A stretch of 34,960 nucleotides of DNA from Herpetosiphonaceae bacterium (GTDB lineage: Bacteria > Chloroflexota > Chloroflexia > Chloroflexales > Herpetosiphonaceae), in the NCBI GenBank assembly GCA_013538855.1, contig JABXJS010000257.1, positions 1-34,960 on the forward strand. Direction: 5' to 3'. The notes below the pieces were generated by a model. It ran no database searches and was not told the DNA's origin. It saw nothing but the letters and a program-made list of their open reading frames with translations. A program made the position numbers and the translations under genes. Below are positions 1-8,379 of the stretch, in pieces (within the stretch, counting starts at the first letter, position 1; every line of letters starts with the position of its first letter).

Positions 1-158
1 ACGGTTCCTTTCTTGGTTGGCACCACAAAGGATACCGCACGATTCGGCCGCCACACCGTTTACCCTGGCCCCAGGGAGTCCTGTGATCTACTGATGTTGA
101 CATACGCACATCCTCTTGTGGTTGAAATTCTAGGCGCATTGTAGCATATCGCTGGTGC
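1..158. other. Left edge, no supportable gene
   Basis: No gene can be supported here. On the minus strand a frame beginning at an ATG at 139 stays open to the window edge (46 codons). It has no ribosome binding site, and its start does not resemble a response regulator, which is the gene one would expect downstream of the neighbouring histidine kinase. A TTGACA hexamer on the plus strand at 97-102 has no convincing -10 partner. Confidence 0.4.
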
Positions 159-1322
159 TCATACGAGTATACTCAGCGGTGCCGACACTGGCAATCGCAG
201 GGTGATGGTGGCTCCATTCGAGCCATCGATCTCGATTGTGCCGCCTAAACGTTGTGCTCGCGCCTGAATCTGCGCAAGGCTCCCTTGCTGCTCAAGCGCA
301 TGCTCGGCGAGGCCCACACCATCGTCACTGATGGCGAGTACAACGTGATCTTCATCGCCATGGAGATCGACAACCACATGGCGAGCATTCGAATGATGTT
401 GAACATTGTGCAGCAGCTCTTGGATTGCGTGAACGATGAACTCGGCGATGGCGGGGCTAAGCAGCGGCATATGACCATCGTAGTGAAAATCACTGGTGAT
501 GCCATGGTCTGTGTGCAAGCTATGCAGTTCGGCCGCAACCAATTCAGCGAGTGTTTGTTCGGCGAGTGGCGATGGGCCAAAGGTGCGTAGCGCCCGCTGA
601 AGCTTGGCCAGACTGTGCTGTGTTTGGGTGAGCGCATTGCCAAGGTTGCGATCAGCACTGATTAGGTCGCTGGGCATGGCGGCATCAGCGGCGTGCAGGA
701 GCTGGCCTATATGCATCAGGTGGACAGCAGTGTGCTCGATCAGCTGGCGCGCATTGCGTAGCTGCTGCTCATTAACCTGCTGTGCCTCACGCTGCACAAG
801 ATCGCGTCGTGTGCGCGACTCCGTCAGAGCCGCAGCCCACGTGCCGAGCGCGGCGGTGACACTCTGAAAGATGAAGACCGGCAGGGCTGTGCGCCACGGC
901 AGGCGTAAAAAAAGAATCGCAGCATCAACCAGTAGCACCGTTGCGAGGGTGATGCTGCCGCCAAGGTAGCTCCACCAACGGCCAGCTGCTACCAATATCG
1001 GAATGAGCATTAAGGCCCACAGGCTGCCACGCGCCAGCAGATCGCCGGGCGTGTACCAGAGTAGCGCGGCGATGTGCACGATGTCGATCATCAGGAGCGT
1101 AGGCAAATACAGCCAGCGTAAAAGCTGCCGCGCTTGTGGGAGCAGCAGCAATCCGACCAGCACACCGCTCCAGAATATGAGCAGATTAAGTGGGCGATCC
1201 TGCAGCACATCCAAAAGTAGTGCCAGCCCGACTGAGAAAAGCAGTTGAAAAGCAAAGACAAGGCGCAGACCGCGCAGAACTCGGCGGTGACGTTGGCGAA
1301 TCCATTCTGCTGAACGGTTCAT
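159..1322 (-). CDS. Membrane-bound sensor histidine kinase, NarL/DegS-type ATPase domain
   Basis: A sensor kinase of 387 residues. About six hydrophobic segments occupy residues 18-165 with no sizeable extracellular domain, so it probably senses a membrane or intramembrane signal. A helical region (about 170-248) precedes a HATPase domain (about 255-378). The N-box is seen as QELLHNVQHHSN (301-312), the G1 box as DDGVGL (333-338), and a final GSNGATITLRLP. This layout is typical of the NarL/DegS/LiaS class. The usual acceptor motif E-[LI]-H-D is not present; the nearest match is IEHTAVHLMH (195-204), so the phosphorylated histidine is uncertain. It lies 19 nt downstream of recQ on the same strand and may be cotranscribed with it. 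A partner response regulator would lie beyond the left edge; none is visible. The ATPase assignment is firm and the signal is unknown. Confidence 0.85.
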   Translation of the reverse strand: MNRSAEWIRQRHRRVLRGLRLVFAFQLLFSVGLALLLDVLQDRPLNLLIFWSGVLVGLLLLPQARQLLRWLYLPTLLMIDIVHIAALLWYTPGDLLARGSLWALMLIPILVAAGRWWSYLGGSITLATVLLVDAAILFLRLPWRTALPVFIFQSVTAALGTWAAALTESRTRRDLVQREAQQVNEQQLRNARQLIEHTAVHLMHIGQLLHAADAAMPSDLISADRNLGNALTQTQHSLAKLQRALRTFGPSPLAEQTLAELVAAELHSLHTDHGITSDFHYDGHMPLLSPAIAEFIVHAIQELLHNVQHHSNARHVVVDLHGDEDHVVLAISDDGVGLAEHALEQQGSLAQIQARAQRLGGTIEIDGSNGATITLRLPVSAPLSILV

Positions 1323-1341
1323 TAATCATCCTCAATGATGG

Positions 1342-3960
1342 CTAGTGTTCACTGCTGATGCTTGCTGTTGCCGTGTGCTCGCTCACGATGATCTGCAGAA
1401 CTGCATCGCCCCACTGTGCCAGCTTTTGTGGCCCTACGCCTTTGATTGCGCTGAGCTCGGCATGGGTGGTTGGCTGAAAGACGGCGATATCCCAGAGCAC
1501 ACTATCGGGAAAAATGATATAGCGGGGCTTGCTGATGGCCTCGGCCTCGCTGGCCCGCCACTCCTTTAAGCGCTCTAGCAGCTGGAGGTCTGGCTGCTGC
1601 GCTGCCTGTGTCAGCGTGGAGGTCGGCTTAACATGCAGTGTTGGCAGCTGCTCAGGCTGTTCGAGCGCAGCCTCGCCGACAGGGGTTATGTGCAGCAGGC
1701 GCATACGATCACGCTCATCGCGGGCGACTAGGCCCGCTGTAACCAGCGCCTCGATAATATCCTCGATGGTGTTAATGGCCAGCTGGCTAAGTGCGCCATG
1801 ATCGGGCGAGCGCTGTGGGCCAACAGCGGCAGACGACGCGCCTTTGAGCAAGCGCGCTAGGCCGGTGCGCCCAAGCCCGAACGGCAGTCGCGTGAGGCTA
1901 CGCAGTACAGTCAGCACAGGCTCGCTATCAATCGTGCTCGCTTGATCGGCTGTTGCGATGAGCGTTGCGCCGCGGTAGGCGAGCTGTCCAGCCTCGACCA
2001 GCACGTCGATCTCCGCGCGCACAGAGTCAAATGAGCGATTGCCCAGAGCGCCGTAGAGCGGATGGTCGCCATAGCCACGCGACCCAGTCAGGATGTGGGC
2101 CAGATCGCGGCTGCTCAACGTGCCTGGGTGTGAGCGCACAGCTTCAATGATGATCCGATGGTGATCAAGCAGCGGTTGTATGCCCCAGGTGCTGGCCGCT
2201 GGCGTCAACGGCAGCGTGTGGGGCTGGTTGAGTGGAGGGGCTTCAACTGCACGCCCACGAGCACAGATATCGCATGCATCGCCGCATGGCTGGAGCCGTT
2301 GGCCGAAGTGTGCAGCCAGCATGCGGTGGCGACAGCGTTTGGTGTGTCGGGCATAGTCGCCGATGGCATCGATGCGCTGATTTTGCGCGCTGCGGTACTC
2401 TTGGAGCAGCCGTTGGATGCGCTGAGGTGTATCTTGCGGCGCAGGCAACAGCTCGAGCAGCAGCTCGCGGGCGACACCATCGTACTCGATCCAGCCAGCT
2501 TGGTGCCACGCAAGCAGCTGCGCCTCGATGGCGCTGAGCGGTAGGTTCAACACTGGAGCGAGGTCGTACAGCGACCACTCTTGGATGCGCGTGGTTAGCT
2601 CTAGCTGGCTGCAAAATGCCAGCGCCTGTGGGTCATTGAGTGGGGCTTGGCCACGGGCTAGGCGCACGACGCGTGGCGCATCGAAGTGCCGCCGTAGCAG
2701 CTCTGTGCGCTCAAGCATGCCCAGCGCGACGCGCAGGCGGGTGTCCTCCAGCCCGCTGTGCTGCGCAAGTACCTCGAGTGCGACAAGATTTTGCTGTTGG
2801 CCTAGCTGCTGCAGTAGCACGCGGTAAAGATCGCGTAGCTCTTCGAGCGTGAAGGCCTCCTCCTGCATCCAGGTGGTGAGCTGGCCTTTGTCGCTGGAGG
2901 TGTAGAGCAAGATACAGCGGGCAGGCAAGCCGTCGCGGCCTGCGCGCCCGGCCTCTTGAGCATAGTCATCGAGCGATTTCGGCAGATTCATATGGATGAC
3001 GGCGCGCACATCCGGCTTGTCAACGCCCATGCCAAAGGCGATCGTGGCCGCGATGACCCGCGTCTCGCCGCGCATAAAGCGATCTTGGATCGCATCGCGA
3101 TCAGGGCATTGGGCATGGTAGGCTTCGGCTTCGATACCAAGTTGACGTAAGCGCTCGGCAAGCCGCTCGCATCCTGCGCGTGAGCGCACATAGACAATGA
3201 TGGAGCCGTCGATGGTGGCGCACAGCTCCTCGGCAACCGCTTGGCGCACGCTATGGTTGGCAGCACGAATGACCTCAAGCTGAAGGTTGGGCCGAAAGAC
3301 ATTGGTGCGCACAACCTCTAGGTCGCCAAGATGCTGTAGAATCTCACGCTCGGTGATGGGCGAGGCGGTGGCTGTGAGCGCGAGCGTTGGTGGGTTGCCC
3401 AGCGTCTGCAGCGCCTCGCGGATAAACAAGTAGTCAGGCCGGAACGACAGCCCCCAGAGCGAGACACAGTGGGCCTCATCGACAACAAAGAGCGAGATGC
3501 CGACGTTTTGCAGCGCGGCTAAAAACTGGCGCTGGCGCAGGCGCTCTGGGGCGACATAGACCATTTTATAGCGCCCAGCCGCAAGATCACGCAGCCGCTG
3601 GCGAATCTCGGACCATTCGAGACTGCTGTTGATCAAGGTGGACTGCTCGCGCACGGCTGGCGGCAGACCGTCGATTTGATCCTTCATCAGCGCGATCAGG
3701 GGCGAGATAACCACGGTGGCATGGGGCAACAGCAAGGCTGGCAGCTGATAGCACAGCGACTTGCCTGCGCCAGTCGGCATCAGCGCCAGCGTTGAGCGCC
3801 CCTGCATCACGCGCTCGATCACCCGCTGCTGACCAGCTCGAAACCCTGGTAGCCCAAAATGGGCCGTCAGGGCACGGTTAAGTTCGATCGATAAAAGCTG
3901 GTCATCGGCGCTAGCGGCATCAAAATCGAACAGCTGAGTCTCTGGATCGTCCAAGTGCAT
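1342..3960 (-). CDS. recQ: RecQ family ATP-dependent DNA helicase
   Basis: A 3'-5' DNA helicase acting in recombination and stalled-fork repair. The frame is open further upstream, but I place the start at the ATG at 3960 (MHLDDPETQ) because GAGAGGA lies just before it; the upstream 54 codons look non-coding. From that start (872 residues), Walker A is MPTGAGKS (61-68) and the DEAH box is VVDEAHC (about 159-165). The second helicase half carries GMGVDKPDVR and the QEAGRAGRDG motif. A RecQ zinc-binding module follows (Cys of KRCRH, then CGDACDIC), then a winged-helix region and a C-terminal HRDC domain ending in the helix-hairpin motif IKGVGPQKL. The loop after DEAH reads SLWGLSFRPDY, where the familiar E. 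coli form has SQWGHDFRPEY. Full-length for the family. It is divergent from the methyltransferase gene, with about 196 nt between them. Confidence 0.93.
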   Translation of the reverse strand: MHLDDPETQLFDFDAASADDQLLSIELNRALTAHFGLPGFRAGQQRVIERVMQGRSTLALMPTGAGKSLCYQLPALLLPHATVVISPLIALMKDQIDGLPPAVREQSTLINSSLEWSEIRQRLRDLAAGRYKMVYVAPERLRQRQFLAALQNVGISLFVVDEAHCVSLWGLSFRPDYLFIREALQTLGNPPTLALTATASPITEREILQHLGDLEVVRTNVFRPNLQLEVIRAANHSVRQAVAEELCATIDGSIIVYVRSRAGCERLAERLRQLGIEAEAYHAQCPDRDAIQDRFMRGETRVIAATIAFGMGVDKPDVRAVIHMNLPKSLDDYAQEAGRAGRDGLPARCILLYTSSDKGQLTTWMQEEAFTLEELRDLYRVLLQQLGQQQNLVALEVLAQHSGLEDTRLRVALGMLERTELLRRHFDAPRVVRLARGQAPLNDPQALAFCSQLELTTRIQEWSLYDLAPVLNLPLSAIEAQLLAWHQAGWIEYDGVARELLLELLPAPQDTPQRIQRLLQEYRSAQNQRIDAIGDYARHTKRCRHRMLAAHFGQRLQPCGDACDICARGRAVEAPPLNQPHTLPLTPAASTWGIQPLLDHHRIIIEAVRSHPGTLSSRDLAHILTGSRGYGDHPLYGALGNRSFDSVRAEIDVLVEAGQLAYRGATLIATADQASTIDSEPVLTVLRSLTRLPFGLGRTGLARLLKGASSAAVGPQRSPDHGALSQLAINTIEDIIEALVTAGLVARDERDRMRLLHITPVGEAALEQPEQLPTLHVKPTSTLTQAAQQPDLQLLERLKEWRASEAEAISKPRYIIFPDSVLWDIAVFQPTTHAELSAIKGVGPQKLAQWGDAVLQIIVSEHTATASISSEH

Positions 3961-4156
3961 TCCTGTCCTCTCGGTTACGTGAGCATTATGGGCTGGTTTT
4001 GGGCTGCGTGTGTATTTGCAGACAGTGGAACTGATGTACTTCTTTAAATGCAACGGTGTTGCTTTTTCGCCCTTAGCATACCACAGCCGTCGGCAATGTT
4101 GGCAGCAGGGCGGCGCGGCCATGGTAAGATGGCCGCATCAAGAAATGAGGTGGCCT

Positions 4157-5260
4157 GTGTTGGATGCATATCGTTTTTTAGTGACTGCTGCGCCGGATGC
4201 ACTTGAAGCGGCGCTAGAGGAGCTGCGGTTCAAGCCGCATCATACCGTATGGGAGGAGGTTGCGCCAGGTGTTGCTTTGCTGGAGATTGAGCAGCCATTG
4301 GCGGAATGGTGCGCATGTATTGACGAGCGCCCGCCTGTCTTTGTGCGCCATATTAGCCCAGTGCAGCGCGAGCTGGTGCTTGAAGGCAGCGATGCCGATT
4401 TGGAGCGCCTAACGCGCGTAGCGCAGAGTCTCGCTGCCGAGCTGACGCCAGGGCGGCCCTTCGCCATCCAGACTCGTCTGCTTGACAATGATGTAACCCA
4501 TCTGAGCCGCTTTGTGGTAAACGAGCAGCTGGCGGCGGCTGTGCAGGCGGTAACCAACGCCCCGCTTAACGTGCGCGAGCCAAGTGAGGTGGTCTCGGTG
4601 GCGCTGACGCCAGCGCGCGCCTACGTAGGCGTGTCGCCAGTGAGCTTCAATCGCTCATCGTGGGCGGGTGGGGCGCAGCGCTTTGCCCGTGAGCAGGGCC
4701 AGATTAGCCGGGCTGAGTTTAAGCTGTTGGAGGCACAGGCCGTCTTTGATTTTGACTGGCCAACGTTTGGGCAGGCGCTTGATCTTGGCGCAGCGCCTGG
4801 CGGCTGGACGCGCATTTTGCGCCGGGTGGGTCTGCCGGTGGTAGCGGTTGATCCAGCAAAGCTTGATCCGCGCATTGCCCGTGATCGTGGCGTGCGGCAT
4901 TTGCAGATTGTGGCGCAGCGCTTTTTGCCTACCAGTGAGCGATTTAGTGTGATCGTCAATGATATTCGCATGGATGCGCGCGACTCAGCGTGGCTGATGG
5001 TTGAGGCCGCGCCTGCATTGGAGCCAGACGGCCTGGCTGTGGTAACACTCAAGCTGCCGCAGGCGCATATGGCGCGTGTGGCCTATCATGCGCTAAGCAT
5101 CTTGCGTGGTGCTTATCACGTCGTTGGCGCACGCCAGCTGTTTCACAACCGCTCGGAAGTGACCGCTGTGCTGACGCCCCGTGCGCAGATCGAAGCTGAG
5201 GTGCGTGATCGTGCAGTGCAGCAGCGTCGGCGCTATCGGCCTGCGCCAACCAGTGAGTAG
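4157..5260 (+). CDS. RlmM/RrmJ-like 23S rRNA ribose 2'-O-methyltransferase
   Basis: A predicted SAM-dependent RNA 2'-O-methyltransferase of the FtsJ fold. The C-terminal half shows the SAM motif LDLGAAPGGWT. A K-D-K-E catalytic tetrad can be read as the Lys of RAEFKLLEA, the Asp of VNDIRMD, the Lys of VTLKLP and the Glu of NRSEVTAVL. The N-terminal half looks like the extra RNA-binding region of RlmM, which methylates C2498 of 23S rRNA; simple RrmJ proteins lack it. The start is ambiguous. A Shine-Dalgarno-like GAGGTGG at 4147-4153 precedes a GTG at 4157 and a TTG at 4160; the TTG has the better spacing. An ATG at 4145 lies inside this region and is less likely. The MTase assignment is strong, the exact target is inferred. 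Confidence 0.82.
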   Translation: MLDAYRFLVTAAPDALEAALEELRFKPHHTVWEEVAPGVALLEIEQPLAEWCACIDERPPVFVRHISPVQRELVLEGSDADLERLTRVAQSLAAELTPGRPFAIQTRLLDNDVTHLSRFVVNEQLAAAVQAVTNAPLNVREPSEVVSVALTPARAYVGVSPVSFNRSSWAGGAQRFAREQGQISRAEFKLLEAQAVFDFDWPTFGQALDLGAAPGGWTRILRRVGLPVVAVDPAKLDPRIARDRGVRHLQIVAQRFLPTSERFSVIVNDIRMDARDSAWLMVEAAPALEPDGLAVVTLKLPQAHMARVAYHALSILRGAYHVVGARQLFHNRSEVTAVLTPRAQIEAEVRDRAVQQRRRYRPAPTSE

Positions 5261-5428
5261 CTCCTGGTTTCATACAGAGTGTATGCCGCAGTGCGTTGTG
5301 GACTAGGCTGCTCTAGGAGCGGATAGCTACCTTGAGGTGCAGTAAAACGGTGGTGCTTAGTTGCACGTAATGCTGCTATGCATTATGATGATGTGCACGA
5401 ATAAAAAATGAGCAACAAGGAGCGGGGT

Positions 5429-5614
5429 ATGCGTCGAATCAAAGCCGTGGCTGCATTTCTATTGGGGTTGATTGTGGGTCTTGTAGGTGGGGCGGCGCTT
5501 CTAGCCTATGCCTATCAAACGGCAGGTCTCTACCCTCCTGATGATGCCACGATCAAGTTTATTGCACAGGAACGTGGCTGGTTAAACGAAGCTGCACTGC
5601 AGGGCGAAGCCTAA
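5429..5614 (+). CDS. Small single-pass membrane protein, unknown function
   Basis: A 61-residue protein with a basic N-terminus (MRRIK), one strongly hydrophobic Gly/Leu/Val/Ala segment (about residues 7-30), and a polar tail ending in the acidic QGEA. I do not recognise a family. An in-frame ATG exists at 5408, but a clear AAGGAG at 5417-5422 lies six bases before the ATG at 5429, so the shorter form is preferred. The topology would put the short tail outside the cytoplasm if the basic N-terminus stays inside. It sits alone between the methyltransferase and the acyl-CoA synthetase, 75 nt before the latter. The upstream gap holds a small dyad (TAATGC at 5368-5373 with GCATTA at 5380-5385). 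Confidence 0.6.
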   Translation: MRRIKAVAAFLLGLIVGLVGGAALLAYAYQTAGLYPPDDATIKFIAQERGWLNEAALQGEA

Positions 5615-5689
5615 GACCTCTGCCTCTATGTTACGCTATAGCGCCCACTGTTTGCTCTTGTTGTCTCCAATGATCAGGAGGGTATCGTC

Positions 5690-7483
5690 GTGGATACACG
5701 CTGGACGCAACACTATGAACCGGGTGTGCCAACAACGCTCACATATCCTACCACGCCGCTAAGTGCGCTGCTCGATGATGCAGTGAAGGCGTATCCAAAT
5801 AACACCGCCATCAATTTTGTATTGAAATATATGGCGGGCGGCCATGTGGCCATGGGTGGCAAGCTCACCTATCGTCAATTAAAAGAGGCCGTGGATCGCT
5901 TTGCAACGGCGCTGCATGCGCTCGGCGTGCGCAAGGGCGACCGTGTGGCGCTGATGCTGCCCAACACACCGCAGTTTGTGATTGGCTTTTTTGCGGCCGC
6001 GCGCCTCGGAGCCATCATCGTCAATATCAATCCCACCTATACGCCACGTGAGCTTAAGCACCAGCTTGAGGACTCAGGTGCCGAGACGATTGTGCTGCTC
6101 AACTTGTTCTTGCCGCGCCTGCGCGAGATTCAGGCCGAGACGCAGCTTAAGCGCGTCATCGCTACGCACATCTACGACACGCTGGCCTTTCCCACCAGCA
6201 TGCTCGTGCGGCGCGCTCAGCAGAAAGAGCCGGACTGGGTGCAGGTGGAGCCAGACGAAAGCACCTTCTTGTTCGATCAGCTTTTGGCGGACTACCCGGC
6301 GGCTCCACCGCTCATTACCGTGGAGCCAGACGATGTGGCACTGTTCCAGTACACTGGTGGCACCACCGGCGTCCCCAAGGCGGCGATGCTCACGCACCAT
6401 AATCTCATGGCCAACACGGTGCAGCTGATGGCGTGGATGCCCAGCCTTGAGATGGGCCGCGAGCGCGTGATGTGCGCGATTCCTTTCTTCCACGTCTACG
6501 GCATGACAGTGGCGATGTGCTTTGGCATCGCAAAGGCCGCCGAGCTGATCATCCTGCCCAATCCGCGCCCGATCGATATTGTGATGGAAGCGCTGCACAA
6601 TGAGAAGGCCACCGTCTTCCCTGGCGTGCCAGCTATGTACATCGCGATCATTAACCACGACGACATCAGCCAGTACAACCTGCGCTCGATCAAAGCCTGT
6701 ATCAGCGGATCGGCCGCGCTGCCAATGGAGGTTCAGGAGACCTTTGGTGAGCTGACTGGAGGGCGGCTGGTAGAGGGCTATGCTCTCACGGAGGCGGCCC
6801 CAGTCACGCACTGCAATCCGGTCTTTGGCACGCGCAAATCTGGCTCGATCGGCATTCCGATGCCTGATGTCGAGGTGCAGGTGCTCGATCTTGAGTCCGA
6901 GCAGCCGCTGCCGATTGGCTCCGAGCGCGAGGGCGAGCTGCTGCTGCGCGGCCCGCAGATTATGAAGGGCTACTGGAATCGCCCTGACGAGACCGCCAAG
7001 ACGACGCTCGAGGGCGGCTGGCTGCGCACCGGCGATATTGTGCGCACCGATGAAGATGGCTACTTCTACATCGTTGATCGCAAGAAGGATCTGATCATCG
7101 CCTCGGGCTACAATATTGTGCCCCGCGAGGTTGAAGAGGTCCTGTTTATGCACCCGAAGGTGCTGGAGGCCACGGTGGCCGGCATCCCCGATCCCTATCG
7201 CGGCGAGACGGTCAAGGCCTATGTTGTCTTGAAGCCAGGTGAGGAAAGCTCGCGTGATGAGATTCGCGCCTTCTGCAAAGAGCGCTTGGCTCCCTACAAG
7301 GTGCCAACCCATGTTGAGTTTCTTGAGGAGCTGCCGAAGTCGCAGGTTGGTAAAGTGCTGCGGCGCGTGCTCGTCGAGCGCGAGAAGGCTAAGGCGAATC
7401 AGGCTGAGCAGCCCGCACCGTCGGCTCATGCGTCAGACATGCCTGCAGCAGCCGAGCCAGCCGAAACAACCACAGCGGAGTAG
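5690..7483 (+). CDS. fadD: Long-chain fatty-acid--CoA ligase (AMP-binding enzyme)
   Basis: Activates free fatty acids in two steps through an acyl-AMP to acyl-CoA. A 597-residue member of the ANL superfamily, full length. The phosphate loop is YTGGTTGVPKAAMLTH (221-236), the adenine/Thr-Glu motif is GYALTEAAPVTH (363-374), and the hinge region has GWLRTGDI and DRKKDLIIASGYNIVP (463-478). The A10 motif PKSQVGKVLRR puts the catalytic lysine at about K555. A 30-residue Ala/Pro/Glu-rich tail follows the fold. It starts at a GTG with AGGAGG seven bases upstream (5677-5682). It is followed after two bases by the first CpXC gene, so it leads a translationally linked set. Substrate chain length cannot be read from the sequence; a medium- or aryl-acid specificity is possible. 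Confidence 0.9.
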   Translation: MDTRWTQHYEPGVPTTLTYPTTPLSALLDDAVKAYPNNTAINFVLKYMAGGHVAMGGKLTYRQLKEAVDRFATALHALGVRKGDRVALMLPNTPQFVIGFFAAARLGAIIVNINPTYTPRELKHQLEDSGAETIVLLNLFLPRLREIQAETQLKRVIATHIYDTLAFPTSMLVRRAQQKEPDWVQVEPDESTFLFDQLLADYPAAPPLITVEPDDVALFQYTGGTTGVPKAAMLTHHNLMANTVQLMAWMPSLEMGRERVMCAIPFFHVYGMTVAMCFGIAKAAELIILPNPRPIDIVMEALHNEKATVFPGVPAMYIAIINHDDISQYNLRSIKACISGSAALPMEVQETFGELTGGRLVEGYALTEAAPVTHCNPVFGTRKSGSIGIPMPDVEVQVLDLESEQPLPIGSEREGELLLRGPQIMKGYWNRPDETAKTTLEGGWLRTGDIVRTDEDGYFYIVDRKKDLIIASGYNIVPREVEEVLFMHPKVLEATVAGIPDPYRGETVKAYVVLKPGEESSRDEIRAFCKERLAPYKVPTHVEFLEELPKSQVGKVLRRVLVEREKAKANQAEQPAPSAHASDMPAAAEPAETTTAE

Positions 7484-7485
7484 TT

Positions 7486-8379
7486 ATGCATGAAGTGCCG
7501 TTGATCGGCCAGTCGCGACAGGAGACGACCGAGCTGATCTGTCCTGTGTGCCAACACGAGTTCGCCGCACCAGTCTGGCTCGTCGTCGATGCCCAGGAGC
7601 GACCAGATCTCAAGGCGGCGATCCTTGATGGGTCGCTACAGCAGTTTGCCTGCCCCAACTGCGGCGCAGCCGGAACGATCACGGCACCAATGTTGTATCA
7701 CGATGGAGCCAGTGCCATGTTGGTGCTGGCTTTGCCGCTTTCTATCCAAACGCCCGCCGCCGCCCAAGAGCTGACCGAGCAGCTACACGGCTATTTGATT
7801 GAGTCGCTGCAACCCTTGCCTGCCACGCCACCGGCGTACTTGAGCAATGTTCAGCTTGCGGCCGAGCTTGATGGGCTGCAAGCTGCGCTAGCCCAGGCTC
7901 CCGATCCACTGACTGTTGCGCTTGAGGCGCTGCTGGCCGCTGAGGATGCGGCAGCCTTCAATGCCGTGTTGGTGCAGCATCGTGCGGCGCTGATGGAGCA
8001 CGCCGCCGACCAGGCGCTGGCGCAGATCGCGGATCAAGCGCGCGAGATCGATCCTGCGCTGGCCCGCCGTGCCGCCGACCAGCGGGCGACGCTCGGTCGC
8101 TTTCGTGCGACGCTGCAGAGCCGCCGTGCTGGGATGACGAGTCTGCTGAGCGAGCTAGGCGCGCTGACCGCTGCTGAGCAGGCGGTGCTGCCAGCGCTGG
8201 AGACGATGGTCCACGCCGTTGATCCACAGGCCGTGTACCGCCAGCGCATCGCACTCGATCAAGCGCAGCAGGCCCAGCTTGATCGGCTTATCGAGCGTCT
8301 GCTTGAGCTGGCTGAGACCGCCCGCCGCAGTGATCTGACAACATTTTTACTCACCTTACAAGATTTGCCGAATCAATGA
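7486..8379 (+). CDS. CpXC-domain protein, first of a tandem pair
   Basis: A 297-residue protein whose N-terminal about 100 residues match the CpXC pattern: two CPxC pairs (CPVC at 19-22, CPNC at 56-59) around a segment with VVDAQERPDL, then MLYHDG. The four cysteines probably bind a metal such as zinc. The remainder is Ala/Leu/Gln-rich and helical, with possible coiled coil. The function of the CpXC family is not established. Its ATG lies two bases after the fadD stop, and its end overlaps the next CpXC gene by four bases, so these three genes are surely expressed together. It lacks a signal peptide and is presumably cytoplasmic. Domain call good, role unknown. Confidence 0.75.
   Translation: MHEVPLIGQSRQETTELICPVCQHEFAAPVWLVVDAQERPDLKAAILDGSLQQFACPNCGAAGTITAPMLYHDGASAMLVLALPLSIQTPAAAQELTEQLHGYLIESLQPLPATPPAYLSNVQLAAELDGLQAALAQAPDPLTVALEALLAAEDAAAFNAVLVQHRAALMEHAADQALAQIADQAREIDPALARRAADQRATLGRFRATLQSRRAGMTSLLSELGALTAAEQAVLPALETMVHAVDPQAVYRQRIALDQAQQAQLDRLIERLLELAETARRSDLTTFLLTLQDLPNQ

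Noticed and set aside
1-139. Open minus-strand frame reaching the left edge
   Set aside because: No ribosome binding site and no response-regulator-like start; too short to support.
3961-4122. N-terminal extension of the RecQ reading frame
   Set aside because: It lies upstream of a well-placed ribosome binding site and RecQ-like sequence begins only after 3960; the extra 54 residues look like translated intergenic DNA.
6074-7429. A 451-codon open frame on the minus strand opposite the acyl-CoA synthetase
   Set aside because: It is a mirror frame of a conserved gene in GC-rich DNA, with no family motif and no ribosome binding site.
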